A stretch of 50,861 nt of DNA from a virus: positions 1-50,861 of the IMG/VR virus record IMGVR_UViG_3300030329_006607. One strand, written 5' to 3'. Positions 18,440 to 25,708 of this stretch are shown one piece after another. Position 1 is the first letter of the stretch. Every line of letters starts with the position of its first letter. The notes beneath the pieces were generated by a model. That model was not told where the DNA came from, did not search any database, and was given only the letters and a program-made list of their open reading frames with translations. The position numbers and the translations under genes are program-made.

Positions 18440-19023
18440 ACATCGAAAAATTCATTAGTAAAATAAAGAAAGAAGGAATTGGCAGAACAAATCGTTTTAA
18501 AATGGACATTGCAATTCCAAACATCTTGTTGGGCAAACTACCAAATGGTCTGACTCAATCAACTATGAAAGAACACATAGAAATTATGGTTGCCAATGCT
18601 TCTATACCAAGCAAAACCATTTCTACCAATTCAGTTCTTGCGCCGGGAGCAGAGCAAAAATATCCTTATGCACCTGAAATGGAAGATATAACAATATCCT
18701 TCATGTGTACCAGAGAATTTGTAGAAAGAAAATTCATTGATGCTTGGATGAATGAAGTCGTACAGATGGATGGGGGAAGTTTTACTATCGGATATAGAAA
18801 TGAGTACAATACCGAATTAAAACTCCGAGTTTTCGATGACAAAAACACCCAAATAGACCAAATAGATTTTTCTGCATGTTTTCCATTATCTGTAAGTGCA
18901 ATAGAATTGACACATGAAGAACAATCCGAAATTCCAACATTTGAAGTTGTATTCCAGATAGATTATTGGAATAGACCAGAACGTTCATTGTGGTTAGACA
19001 AACTTCCAAAAGACGAAAACTAA
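18436..19023 (+). CDS. Tail-tube-fold protein (gp54/gp19-like tube initiator)
   Basis: 195 aa. The layout matches the tail-tube fold: TNRFKMDIAIPNILLG opening strand, IEIMVANASIPSKTIST loop, PYAPEMEDITISFMCTREF, then a helix (ERKFIDAWMNEVVQ), IGYRNEYNTELKLRVFDD, and the closing strands FSACFPLSVSAIELTHEE and TFEVVFQIDYWNRPE. Tube proteins (gp19) and the tube initiator (gp54) share this fold. As the full tube gene normally lies near the sheath gene outside this window, a gp54-type initiator role is more likely, but this is inference. Downstream there is a 40-bp gap to gp26. Confidence 0.65.
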   Translation: MNIEKFISKIKKEGIGRTNRFKMDIAIPNILLGKLPNGLTQSTMKEHIEIMVANASIPSKTISTNSVLAPGAEQKYPYAPEMEDITISFMCTREFVERKFIDAWMNEVVQMDGGSFTIGYRNEYNTELKLRVFDDKNTQIDQIDFSACFPLSVSAIELTHEEQSEIPTFEVVFQIDYWNRPERSLWLDKLPKDEN

Positions 19024-19063
19024 ACCACAGTTTCAGCACTTTTATAAACGAGGAATATAAATT

Positions 19064-19762
19064 ATGGCATTACCAAAAATAAATGTACCAACATATGAAT
19101 TGACTATACCGTCTACGCAACAACAAGTTACTTATAGACCCTTTTTGGTCAAAGAAGAAAAAATATTGCTAATGGCAAATCAAGATGAAAATGATACAGA
19201 TCAAATGATTCGTGCAATGCGTCAAATAATAAATAACTGCATTTTAATGAATAATTTTGACTCTGAACAGTTGCCAATATTTGACATAGAATATATTTTC
19301 CTAAAATTAAGAGCAAAATCAGTAGGTGAAATATCTGAAGTTGGGTTTAGATGTCCAAAATGCGAAACAATCAATAAAGTAGAAATTAATTTAGAACAAG
19401 TAGAAGTAAAGACCTTTGAAGATCATACAAATCAAATACAATTAACTGACACCATTGGTGTGATTTTAAAATATCCAGATATGGACAGCATCTCTGGTGA
19501 AACAGAAGTAGAAAATGTAATGAATATTTTATCCAAAAGCATTGAGTCCATATATGAAAAGGATGAAATACATAGTGCATCTGATTATAAACCAGAAGAA
19601 ATTTCGGAATTTATAGATGGTCTAACACAAGATCAATTTGAAAAAATGCAAAAGTTCTTTGAAACAATGCCTAAACTATCACATGAAACAGAATATGTAT
19701 GTAGTAATTGCAATCATCACCAAAAACTGGTTATAGAAGGATTGCAAAATTTTTTCGGATAG
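19064..19762 (+). CDS. 26: Baseplate hub assembly protein gp26-like, with zinc-ribbon cysteines
   Basis: 232 aa (T4 gp26 208 aa), T4_baseplate family. Opening PTYELTIPSTQQQVTYRPFL VKEEKILL and the repeated helices (AMRQIINNCI, DIEYIFLKLRAKSVGE) match. Four cysteines in two pairs, CPKC (97/100) and CSNC (213/216), form a likely zinc ribbon. Ribosome site GAGGAA precedes the ATG. The gene ends in LQNFFG-stop at 19760-19762; overlapping slippery heptamers and a pseudoknot span this end (see 19747-19841), so a fraction of ribosomes is predicted to continue into the gp51-like frame, giving a 291-aa fusion. Gp26 helps build the hub around the tape-measure protein gp29 in T4; here the tape-measure gene follows four genes later. 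Confidence 0.8.
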   Translation: MALPKINVPTYELTIPSTQQQVTYRPFLVKEEKILLMANQDENDTDQMIRAMRQIINNCILMNNFDSEQLPIFDIEYIFLKLRAKSVGEISEVGFRCPKCETINKVEINLEQVEVKTFEDHTNQIQLTDTIGVILKYPDMDSISGETEVENVMNILSKSIESIYEKDEIHSASDYKPEEISEFIDGLTQDQFEKMQKFFETMPKLSHETEYVCSNCNHHQKLVIEGLQNFFG

Positions 19763-19938
19763 CATTAGGGCATAATTCATTAGAAAACGTTTATCTGACA
19801 AACTTTGCCCTAATGCAACATCATAAATATAGTTTGTCAGAATTAGAAGAAATGATTCCATTTGAACGAGAAATATATATTGCCCTTCTCAAAAATTGGA
19901 TCAAAGAAGAAAACGAAAGAATAAAACAGGAGAAGTAA
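19708..19938 (+). CDS. gp51-like tail-chaperone frame, probably expressed by -1 frameshift from gp26
   Basis: The -1 frame relative to gp26 is open from 19708 to the TAA at 19936-19938. The only in-frame start before the conserved part is a TTG at 19708 with no ribosome site. The conserved part, IALGHNSLENVYLTNFALMQ then YSLSELEEMIPFEREIYIAL LKNWIKEENERI, resembles the small gp51 hub-assembly proteins of marine T4-like phages and, in architecture, the T domain of lambda-type tail chaperones (short, acidic/aromatic, helical, ending in a charged helix). From the slip codons the extension adds 60 residues to gp26. A ribosome site (AGGAG) at 19928-19932 already belongs to the next gene. If not by frameshift, expression would depend on an unlikely TTG start. 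Confidence 0.7.
   Translation: MQSSPKTGYRRIAKFFRIALGHNSLENVYLTNFALMQHHKYSLSELEEMIPFEREIYIALLKNWIKEENERIKQEK
19747..19841 (+). promoter_or_regulatory. Programmed -1 frameshift signal: slippery site plus H-type pseudoknot
   Basis: In gp26 reading frame, U UUU UUC at 19750-19756 overlaps A AAU UUU at 19747-19753, both X XXY YYZ heptamers. After a 5-nt spacer (from the U-type site; 8 nt from the A-type) stem 1 pairs 19762-19772 (GCATTAGGGCA) with 19806-19816, a perfect 11 bp. Its loop contains 19794-19804 (TCTGACAAACT), which pairs with 19831-19841, also a perfect 11 bp. Loop 1 is 21 nt, the stem junction 1 nt, loop 3 14 nt: a classical H-type pseudoknot. Two perfect 11-bp helices in this order in AT-rich DNA are very unlikely by chance. 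The zero-frame stop (19760-19762) is at the foot of stem 1. Confidence 0.85.
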
Positions 19939-19939
19939 T

Positions 19940-20179
19940 GTGGATCAAATCAACGAATACGTCAAGGAACTCGATGAACTCCAGAAAATGAGTTCACCAT
20001 CATATAGAGGAAAGGCATCTGTTGTTCGTGGTGGATTGGCAATGACTGATGAAAGACTTGGAAAAATGCGTATTATGATGAGAAATATTGTTAGAAATGA
20101 AGGAGCAGATACGTTAGCAGACGAACTAAAATCCGCACTCAGTGCATCAGAGATTAAACAACTAAAAAATATGTTGTAA
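19940..20179 (+). CDS. Small helical protein between the chaperone and tape-measure genes
   Basis: 79 aa from a GTG at 19940, with AGGAGAAG at 19928-19935 as ribosome site; an overlapping ATG at 19938 is in another, short frame. The protein is helical: an acidic start (INEYVKELDELQKMSS), a Gly/basic patch (YRGKASVVRGGLAMTDERLG KMR), and a C-terminal helix. Unrecognised. Two bp after the previous stop and 8 bp before the next gene's start region. Position suggests a tail-assembly role, unproved. Confidence 0.65.
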   Translation: MDQINEYVKELDELQKMSSPSYRGKASVVRGGLAMTDERLGKMRIMMRNIVRNEGADTLADELKSALSASEIKQLKNML

Positions 20180-20189
20180 GGAGAACATT

Positions 20190-20966
20190 ATCAAAATCGT
20201 ACCCTATTTATTATGTTTATTGTTACTACTACCATTTGCTTCGGCAAAGGATTATTACACAACTGATAAATTATTGTACATGTGGAATTTTGATAACGAA
20301 AGAAATTTTTTGATGGATATTAAGTCGAATACAATTGCACATAAAAGAGGAACTGTCAGGTGGATTCCAAGAGAATATTCATATCATAATTCACCTGTTA
20401 TTCATATACATGGGAACATAGACCCAAAATCTAGTTTTACTATCCCTGCTCGTTATCTTGAACGGGAATTAACCGAATGGACACTCGATTTTGAATTTGG
20501 TGTTGGTTCTCACGATTTAGACCATACAGTTAGGGATAACGGAAAGTTGATGCCGTTTGGACAGATACTTAGATGGGGTGAGTTGAGAATTTTATTCTAT
20601 CAAGATTCTGGTCAGGCATGGAAAGGAATTGTTAGAATAGTATATCAGGGTGAAACGAGAACTATTGAGTATTTACGGGGATTTAAGTATTACTATATGG
20701 CAGTCAGGTCAGAAACAAACGGAATTTCAATTTGGTTAGATTCATATTGTACTGATTACATCGAAATACCCAAAAGTTCTATGGTAGGTCAACCCATTTT
20801 TTTCGGTGGAAATGGTTTTGCTGGTAGATTCGATGATATTAAATTGTACAATAAGAGATTATGGCCATGGGAAATAACAGCAAACTATTGGGGTAAAGAA
20901 TTGAAAGTGAAACCCAAAGGAAAACAATCATTGCAATGGGCAGAAATAAGATCAAAACGATTATAG
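20190..20966 (+). CDS. Secreted LamG/concanavalin-A-like domain protein, non-AUG start
   Basis: About 258 aa. No ATG or GTG precedes the conserved part in frame. A strong ribosome site, AAGGAG at 20178-20183, is followed in frame by ATT (20187) and ATC (20190); the latter has normal 6-nt spacing. From there the protein begins with a typical signal peptide, KIVPYLLCLLLLLPFASA followed by KDYY, so cleavage after ASA is likely. A TTG at 20220 would remove the basic n-region. The C-terminal third (FFGGNGFAGRFDDIKLYNKR LWPWEI) is the LamG-fold ending, which in other proteins binds glycans. A periplasmic or surface carbohydrate-binding protein is the best guess, encoded between tail chaperones and the tape-measure gene. 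Confidence 0.65.
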   Translation: MKIVPYLLCLLLLLPFASAKDYYTTDKLLYMWNFDNERNFLMDIKSNTIAHKRGTVRWIPREYSYHNSPVIHIHGNIDPKSSFTIPARYLERELTEWTLDFEFGVGSHDLDHTVRDNGKLMPFGQILRWGELRILFYQDSGQAWKGIVRIVYQGETRTIEYLRGFKYYYMAVRSETNGISIWLDSYCTDYIEIPKSSMVGQPIFFGGNGFAGRFDDIKLYNKRLWPWEITANYWGKELKVKPKGKQSLQWAEIRSKRL

Positions 20967-21184
20967 CATTATTGAAATACGGATGGAAAGTCCGAAGAAA
21001 AAACTGGTGGTGTAGGTTTCCATTTATACCTATACCACCTAAAAACTGGTTACTATGGAGATTTGAAACTGCATGGGGTATTAATTCAATGAATCCAAAG
21101 TGGGAAGATTTCCCACCAATTAAACACATCATAAGGGATATATGGAAATTCGGTAAATGGTTGAACCATATGAACCACAGATAA
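20936..21184 (+). CDS. Small tryptophan-rich basic protein
   Basis: 82 aa, starting inside the LamG gene (31-bp overlap) and ending 15 bp before the tape-measure gene. It has ten tryptophans, many basic residues, and an aromatic PFIPIPPKNWLLWRFETAW segment. No membrane helix or known domain is evident. The overlap and spacing suggest coupled translation in the tail operon. A GGxxCW-type repeat or toxin motif was looked for and not seen. Whether it is truly translated is less certain than for its neighbours. Confidence 0.55.
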   Translation: MGRNKIKTIIALLKYGWKVRRKNWWCRFPFIPIPPKNWLLWRFETAWGINSMNPKWEDFPPIKHIIRDIWKFGKWLNHMNHR

Positions 21185-21199
21185 AAAAGGTTTACTAAA

Positions 21200-23479
21200 A
21201 TGGCAGACGAAAGAAGTATAGAACAAATAAAAGGTGAACTTCGGCAAGAAGAAGAAAATCTACAAGCATTGCGTAAAAAATATCTTGGTACTGCCATCAA
21301 AGATTACGAAGATAGCATTCGTGATTTAGAAAAAATAAAGGCAGAAGAAGAAGCATATACCAAAGCAGTTACAGATGCCTTGATAGAAAAAACCATTGCT
21401 CAAGACGTATTAAAAGATCAACAAGATGAACTTGCAAAGGCACAACAAGAAAATGATGAAGCAAAAATATCTCAACTTCAAACTGAAATAAGTAACTCGC
21501 AACGAGAAGTCGATCTGGCAAGTCAGGCACATACAATTGCAGTTGAATCACAGAAGAAAGAACAAGAACAAAGAGAAAAATTAGCAGAAAATTTAGAAAA
21601 AAATGTAGCATCTATGGATGCTCAACTTCGTAAGAAGAAAGATTTCGTAGAACAAGAACAAAAAATATCTGGTCTGCAAACAGAACAACAAGAATCAGAA
21701 GATTTTTCCGATTCTATCAGTACCTTCGGTGAAACTATTGATAACTTTTATCAAACTTTACAAGGAACTTCTCTTGCTTCCAATGAAGAGGAACCGTCAT
21801 GGGTCAAAGTAATCGTTGGAGCAATTTTATCCGCATCACCACAATCCGATCCATTTCGTTTAGAAAAGGCAAGAGAAGAACAAACAGCAAGAGCAAATAC
21901 ACAACAAACCATTGAAGAAATAAGAGATAATACAGAAGACATTGCTGATTCTATAGACGATATAGATACAGATGTAGGTGGAAAAGGTATTAGTGGATTC
22001 TTGGCACTTCTTGCTGGAGCTGCTTTTGGTTTTATTTCAGAAATTGTAAAGCAAGTTTGGGCAGTAGCAAAAGGTCTTGGTAAATTATTTAAACTTATTG
22101 GTGGTGGTATAAAAACTGCATTCACCAAAGTCTTTGGTGGACTGATTACTAAAATAAAGAGTTTCATACCTCAATCAGTTTTTGACAAAATTGATGAAGG
22201 GGTAGACATTTTCAGGGGATTTGTGAGTAGAATTCGCAACTTCTTTGGTAGATTTATGCCAATCGCAAATGCAGCTGATGATGTCGGGGATGCCGCTAAA
22301 GGTGGTTTGGGCATTTTTAAAAGAATAAAGGGATTTTTCAGTATTTTTGATGACCTGATAAAACCCCTCAGATCAATGTTTAAATTGGGTGCTAGTGTAG
22401 GTACAAAAATAGGTAGGGTTTTAGGCCCAATAGGATTGATAATTACTGTAATAGACGCAACCTTTAAAGGTGTAAAGGGTTTAATATCAGGATTCAAAGA
22501 AGATGGTATTCTTGGTGGAATCAAAGGTGCAATAATGGGAATTTTTGATTCTTTAGTCGGAAGTGTTGTCAATCTTGGTGCAGATATAATAGGATGGATG
22601 GTAAAGAAGTTAGGATTTGAAAATACGGGTCAGAAAATCATGGATTTCGATTTCATGAATATCGTAAGTGGATTACTTGATGCTATATTGACTCCATTTA
22701 GAACAATCCAAGAGATAAGTGCATTAATAACACAAACCTTTGCTGGATTCAATCCACTAGATGCGATCAAAAATGCTATTGTTGCACTAACCCCTAATAT
22801 ATTCGGTTTAAAGGAGTTTGTTGCAACTCAAATGGGAACAACAGTTGAAGAAGCAACGGCAAAAAATGAAGAAAATAAAGAAAAATTTGTAGAATTTGGT
22901 AGTAAAGTCAAAGAAATCATTGCAAGACGAATTGTCAACCTTGTACCAAAAGCATTTGGCATAAGAGAAAAATTTGCAGAACTTCTTAATGTTCCCCTCG
23001 ATGATACTGGTAGTGCTATTAATCAAAGTGAAATAAAACGAGAAAACGATCTTGAAAATTTTGTTACGAATAGAATAAAAGAAGCAGAAGCAAAGGCACA
23101 AGCAGAAGGTGCAACAGAAGAAGAGATGATACTGGTAAAGTCCTTTGCAAAAGCAGATGCAAAAAAACAATTCGATGACAATTATGATAAATGGCAACAA
23201 GAAGGAAAAAACATAGTAAAAGAATCTGCCAATGCACTGAAAATAACTCAGGAAGAAATAGCAGATACACAAAAAAATATAATAGAAAAACATCAAGAAA
23301 ATGTAGAAGGAAAAGAAAAGGCACAACGAAGTGGTTCTACAGCAATTAATGCACCAACGAATGTCAATAACACCAATACTACAGTTTCGTCTGATACAAT
23401 TGCTGTGCCTAGTGCTGTACAGGATGCACAATTTCTCCAAAACATGGCAGGGGATTTAGTAACTTCTCTAGGATGGTAA
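21200..23479 (+). CDS. Tail tape-measure protein (gp29 counterpart)
   Basis: 759 aa, last gene of the rightward operon. Residues 1-160 are a long charged coiled coil (SIEQIKGELRQEEENLQALR and following heptads). The middle, about 265-480, is hydrophobic Gly/Ala/Ile-rich helices with repeated GG and FGG motifs (SGFLALLAGAAFGFISEIV, LGKLFKLIGGGIKTAFTKVF, IGRVLGPIGLIITVIDATFK), as in tape-measure proteins that later pass into the host membrane. Residues 620-720 are a second coiled coil. T4 gp29 is 590 aa and occupies the equivalent place after the hub chaperones. The length should set tail length. Ends just before a hairpin that terminates transcription from the opposite strand. Confidence 0.8.
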   Translation: MADERSIEQIKGELRQEEENLQALRKKYLGTAIKDYEDSIRDLEKIKAEEEAYTKAVTDALIEKTIAQDVLKDQQDELAKAQQENDEAKISQLQTEISNSQREVDLASQAHTIAVESQKKEQEQREKLAENLEKNVASMDAQLRKKKDFVEQEQKISGLQTEQQESEDFSDSISTFGETIDNFYQTLQGTSLASNEEEPSWVKVIVGAILSASPQSDPFRLEKAREEQTARANTQQTIEEIRDNTEDIADSIDDIDTDVGGKGISGFLALLAGAAFGFISEIVKQVWAVAKGLGKLFKLIGGGIKTAFTKVFGGLITKIKSFIPQSVFDKIDEGVDIFRGFVSRIRNFFGRFMPIANAADDVGDAAKGGLGIFKRIKGFFSIFDDLIKPLRSMFKLGASVGTKIGRVLGPIGLIITVIDATFKGVKGLISGFKEDGILGGIKGAIMGIFDSLVGSVVNLGADIIGWMVKKLGFENTGQKIMDFDFMNIVSGLLDAILTPFRTIQEISALITQTFAGFNPLDAIKNAIVALTPNIFGLKEFVATQMGTTVEEATAKNEENKEKFVEFGSKVKEIIARRIVNLVPKAFGIREKFAELLNVPLDDTGSAINQSEIKRENDLENFVTNRIKEAEAKAQAEGATEEEMILVKSFAKADAKKQFDDNYDKWQQEGKNIVKESANALKITQEEIADTQKNIIEKHQENVEGKEKAQRSGSTAINAPTNVNNTNTTVSSDTIAVPSAVQDAQFLQNMAGDLVTSLGW

Positions 23480-23506
23480 AAAAATGCCCACCATTTCTGG
23501 TGGGCA
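23478..23506 (-). terminator. Rho-independent terminator of the gp32 transcript
   Basis: Reading left, an 8-bp perfect stem TGCCCACC/GGTGGGCA (23485-23492 with 23499-23506, 6-nt loop) is followed by seven T residues. It lies 30 bp after the gp32 stop and overlaps the last codons of the tape-measure gene. Reading right there is no T-run, so it is one-directional. Confidence 0.85.
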
Positions 23507-23535
23507 TCCGAAAATATTTAGAAATTATATGAATG

Positions 23536-24405
23536 TTATACGTTATCTGCCAATTTCTCAAAATACGATAATGTATCTTCAGAACCTTCAGCAGTTGATG
23601 AATAATTATCCGAAACTGATTCTAATAAATCTTCTTCTGGTGTTGGTTCTGGTGCAGAGAATGAGGTAGTCTGCAAACCAAGCACACGATCAAGTTTACT
23701 TTTCAGTTCGTCATAAGGTTTAAACTTATCCTCTGAAACGAGTTCCTGTAACTTATATTGTTTGTTCCAAACTTCCTCTAATTTGGCATCATCGTCAAAC
23801 AAAGCAGTTGGTCGATCAAATTCCGAACGGTCATAATTCGGCCAACCATCCAATTGTCGAATCTTCAACCTAAAATTTGCACCTTCCCATAAATCAAACG
23901 GATTGACAGGTGTTTCATCCGCAAATTCTGGACTCATAATATCGGTAATTTTTTCGTGGATCTTCTTTCCATATTTAAACAGTTTCACCTGACCATTATT
24001 TGCTGGATTTGCAGGATCTTCGAGAACAAGTATGTTACTATAATACTCTAACCTACGTTTCTGCTTTCTTGCCTGATCTTTCCCTGCATCAGTACCATTA
24101 TTCCACAATGAACTATTAAATTCACTAACTGGATCTTTTTCATTGAGAGTTGTTCGAGAATTCTCGATATACCAACCTCCTGGCCCTTGAAATCCATGTG
24201 TAAATAAACGAACCCAAGGCGTGTTCTCACCATCTGATGGTGGAAGGAAACGAATAATTGCAGAACCAGTACCAGACTTATCTCTAGTTACTTTCCACAT
24301 CCGTTCGTCTTCGTAATTATTTGTTTGCTGAGATTTTTCCAACTGTTGGGTAAGATTTGCTAGTTGGGATTGACGATTTTTCTTTAATGATTGAAATCCT
24401 GACAT
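23536..24405 (-). CDS. 32: Single-stranded DNA-binding protein gp32, lacking the zinc-binding cysteines
   Basis: 289 aa (T4 gp32 301 aa). It coats ssDNA during phage replication and recombination. Family blocks: KKNRQSQLANLTQQLEKS (basic N-terminal cooperativity region), WKVTRDKSGTGSAIIRFLPP, FNSSLWNNG, ARKQKRRLEYYSNILVLEDP (T4 KRKTSYWANILVVKDP), KYGKKIHEKI, NPFDLWEGANFRLKIRQLDG and an acidic C-terminal tail (TPEEDLLESVSDNYSS, EGSEDTLSYFEKLADNV). T4 gp32 binds zinc through one His and three Cys; this protein has no cysteine at all, with serine/aspartate at the site (NEKDPVSEFNSS where cyanophages have CPVC-type residues). It has its own sigma70-type promoter and a repeat-containing leader. 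Confidence 0.93.
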   Translation of the reverse strand: MSGFQSLKKNRQSQLANLTQQLEKSQQTNNYEDERMWKVTRDKSGTGSAIIRFLPPSDGENTPWVRLFTHGFQGPGGWYIENSRTTLNEKDPVSEFNSSLWNNGTDAGKDQARKQKRRLEYYSNILVLEDPANPANNGQVKLFKYGKKIHEKITDIMSPEFADETPVNPFDLWEGANFRLKIRQLDGWPNYDRSEFDRPTALFDDDAKLEEVWNKQYKLQELVSEDKFKPYDELKSKLDRVLGLQTTSFSAPEPTPEEDLLESVSDNYSSTAEGSEDTLSYFEKLADNV

Positions 24406-24422
24406 GTTATATACCTCTTATT

Positions 24423-24458
24423 TGCGTTGTATGCGTTATATACGTTGTGTACGAATTG
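24423..24458 (-). repeat. 9-nt tandem repeats in the gp32 mRNA leader
   Basis: Reading left the leader contains consecutive 9-nt units CACAACGTA, TATAACGCA, TACAACGCA, preceded by a diverged CAATTCGTA, and directly followed by AATAAGAGG and the gp32 ATG. T4 gp32 represses its own translation by binding cooperatively to a leader sequence, so these unstructured repeats are a candidate operator. Confidence 0.55.
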
Positions 24459-24483
24459 TCCAAATCAATTTTTGAACATTACT

Positions 24484-24512
24484 ATTATATCACAAAAATC
24501 CCTGAAAGTCAA
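24484..24512 (-). promoter_or_regulatory. Sigma70-type promoter of gp32
   Basis: Reading left: TTGACT (24507-24512), 17 nt, TATAAT (24484-24489), with TG at -15/-14 (TGATATAAT). Start of transcription would be about 70 nt upstream of the gp32 ATG, placing the tandem repeats in the leader. A TATAAATA late box at 24597-24604, inside gp33, might add late expression. Confidence 0.85.
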
Positions 24513-24519
24513 GGTTAAT

Positions 24520-24780
24520 TTAAATGGGCAAACTAGTCGTTCTTGGGAGCAGATTCAATGCCCTTGCTTCTGCTTCAAGTTTTTGTTTTAACGTTATATT
24601 TATAAGTTTCGGTACAATATCCAATTCAATTTCATGTTCATCTGAATAACCTATAACCGCATCAATATAACTTACATCATGTGTTTGAACGTATTGTTCA
24701 ACACCAACCGCAAAACTGCTTGGTTGGTGTTGAGTTGTGATTTCCACGAATTCAGATTCGGTCAAACCTTTACTATTCAT
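24520..24780 (-). CDS. 33: Late-transcription coactivator gp33
   Basis: 86 aa. Gp33 bridges RNA polymerase to the sliding clamp and is needed for late promoters. Family block: SYIDAVIGYSDEHEIELDIV, PKLINITLKQKLEAEARALN and LLPRTTSLPI, the standard C-terminal 60 residues of marine T4-like gp33. Located just upstream of gp32, as in relatives (T4 has gene 59 between). Starts 2 bp after the flagellin stop, so it is co-translated from that operon. The late TATAAATA boxes of this genome are its expected targets. Confidence 0.88.
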   Translation of the reverse strand: MNSKGLTESEFVEITTQHQPSSFAVGVEQYVQTHDVSYIDAVIGYSDEHEIELDIVPKLINITLKQKLEAEARALNLLPRTTSLPI

Positions 24781-24782
24781 TA

Positions 24783-25676
24783 TTATCCTTGTAGAAGTTG
24801 AAGTACACCAGCAGATAGTTGTTGTGCTTGTGCCATCAACGCAATTGCTGTTTGTTGTTCAATTCGATAACCTGTCAATTTTGCCATTTCAGATGCTTCA
24901 TCGAAGTCATTGATAGTGGAAATTGCTTCTTCGTTTATTCCAATCATTCTCTCCATATGTGAAATAGTAAAGTCAAACCGTTCGATTTTAGAAATCTGGT
25001 TAGACCGTTCTAGTTCTAACGTATCTAGTGCGTCCTCTAATCGAGAAACAGCATTTTGTGCATTCTCTACACTATTAAGTGTTGCAACGGGAACATTAAT
25101 TTCATCACCTTCAGCATAAACACCACCATTTCCATTGTCTTGACCTATTAATGGATTATTTGCTTCTAATGTATGAGTATATGCACCAATACCCAAACCA
25201 CTCAAAGTCAAATCACCTAATGAAACATCAATCGTTTGATCTTCATTAGCACCATCAATAGTAATTTGCCTAGAACCAAAGGAACCGTCAATCAATTCAG
25301 TTCCGTCATATTCGGTATTCTTTGCTACATAATCAATCTCTTTTAACAGTTCATTGAATTCTGTAACAAGACTTGCACGATGCGTATCTGTTATCTGGTC
25401 ATCCTGTGCTTTAGTTGCCAGTTCTTTTAATTTGGTTACAACTGATGTTATCGAATCCGTACCAGCAAGTGCTGTCTGTAACAAATCCTGATTTGTCTTG
25501 ACAACTCTATTGGCAGTCTGTAAAGTATGAATGGTATTATTAATTCTACCCAACTTTACTTTATCAGCAGAACTTAGGTCTGCTGTTCCTGATGCCAACT
25601 TTTCCATGCTCTTTTCGATCATTTTAGTTGCTTCTTGATACCGACCTAATGTTTTTGCTGTCAAACCACTTAGCAT
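24783..25676 (-). CDS. Flagellin homologue encoded by the phage
   Basis: 297 aa from the ATG at 25676, chosen because GGAG (25683-25686) lies 6 nt upstream; an earlier ATG at 25694 overlaps that site. The N-terminal half follows bacterial flagellin D0/D1: IEKSMEKLASGTADLSSADK, TIHTLQTANRVVKTNQDLLQ TALAGTDSITSVV, KLKELATKAQDD, RASLVTEFNELLKEIDYVAK NTEYDGTELIDG. The C-terminal half does too: AQNAVSRLEDALDTLELERS, KIERFDFTISHMERM, INDFDEASEMAKLTGYRIEQ QTAIALMAQAQQLSAGVLQLL. Both coils needed for filament packing are present, with a short D2/D3-free middle. Residues differ from typical SSG and R-rich motifs, so it is diverged. Operon with a PQ-loop gene and a 69-aa gene upstream and gp33 downstream. 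Function in the phage is unknown. Confidence 0.85.
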   Translation of the reverse strand: MLSGLTAKTLGRYQEATKMIEKSMEKLASGTADLSSADKVKLGRINNTIHTLQTANRVVKTNQDLLQTALAGTDSITSVVTKLKELATKAQDDQITDTHRASLVTEFNELLKEIDYVAKNTEYDGTELIDGSFGSRQITIDGANEDQTIDVSLGDLTLSGLGIGAYTHTLEANNPLIGQDNGNGGVYAEGDEINVPVATLNSVENAQNAVSRLEDALDTLELERSNQISKIERFDFTISHMERMIGINEEAISTINDFDEASEMAKLTGYRIEQQTAIALMAQAQQLSAGVLQLLQG

Positions 25677-25708
25677 ACAATTCTCCGCTTTCATTTGTTT
25701 TTATGTTG

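Noticed and set aside
22808-23440. Leftward 210-codon open frame
   Set aside because: Antisense to the tape-measure coiled coil; Cys/Phe-rich composition typical of reverse reading of a Lys/Glu-rich gene.
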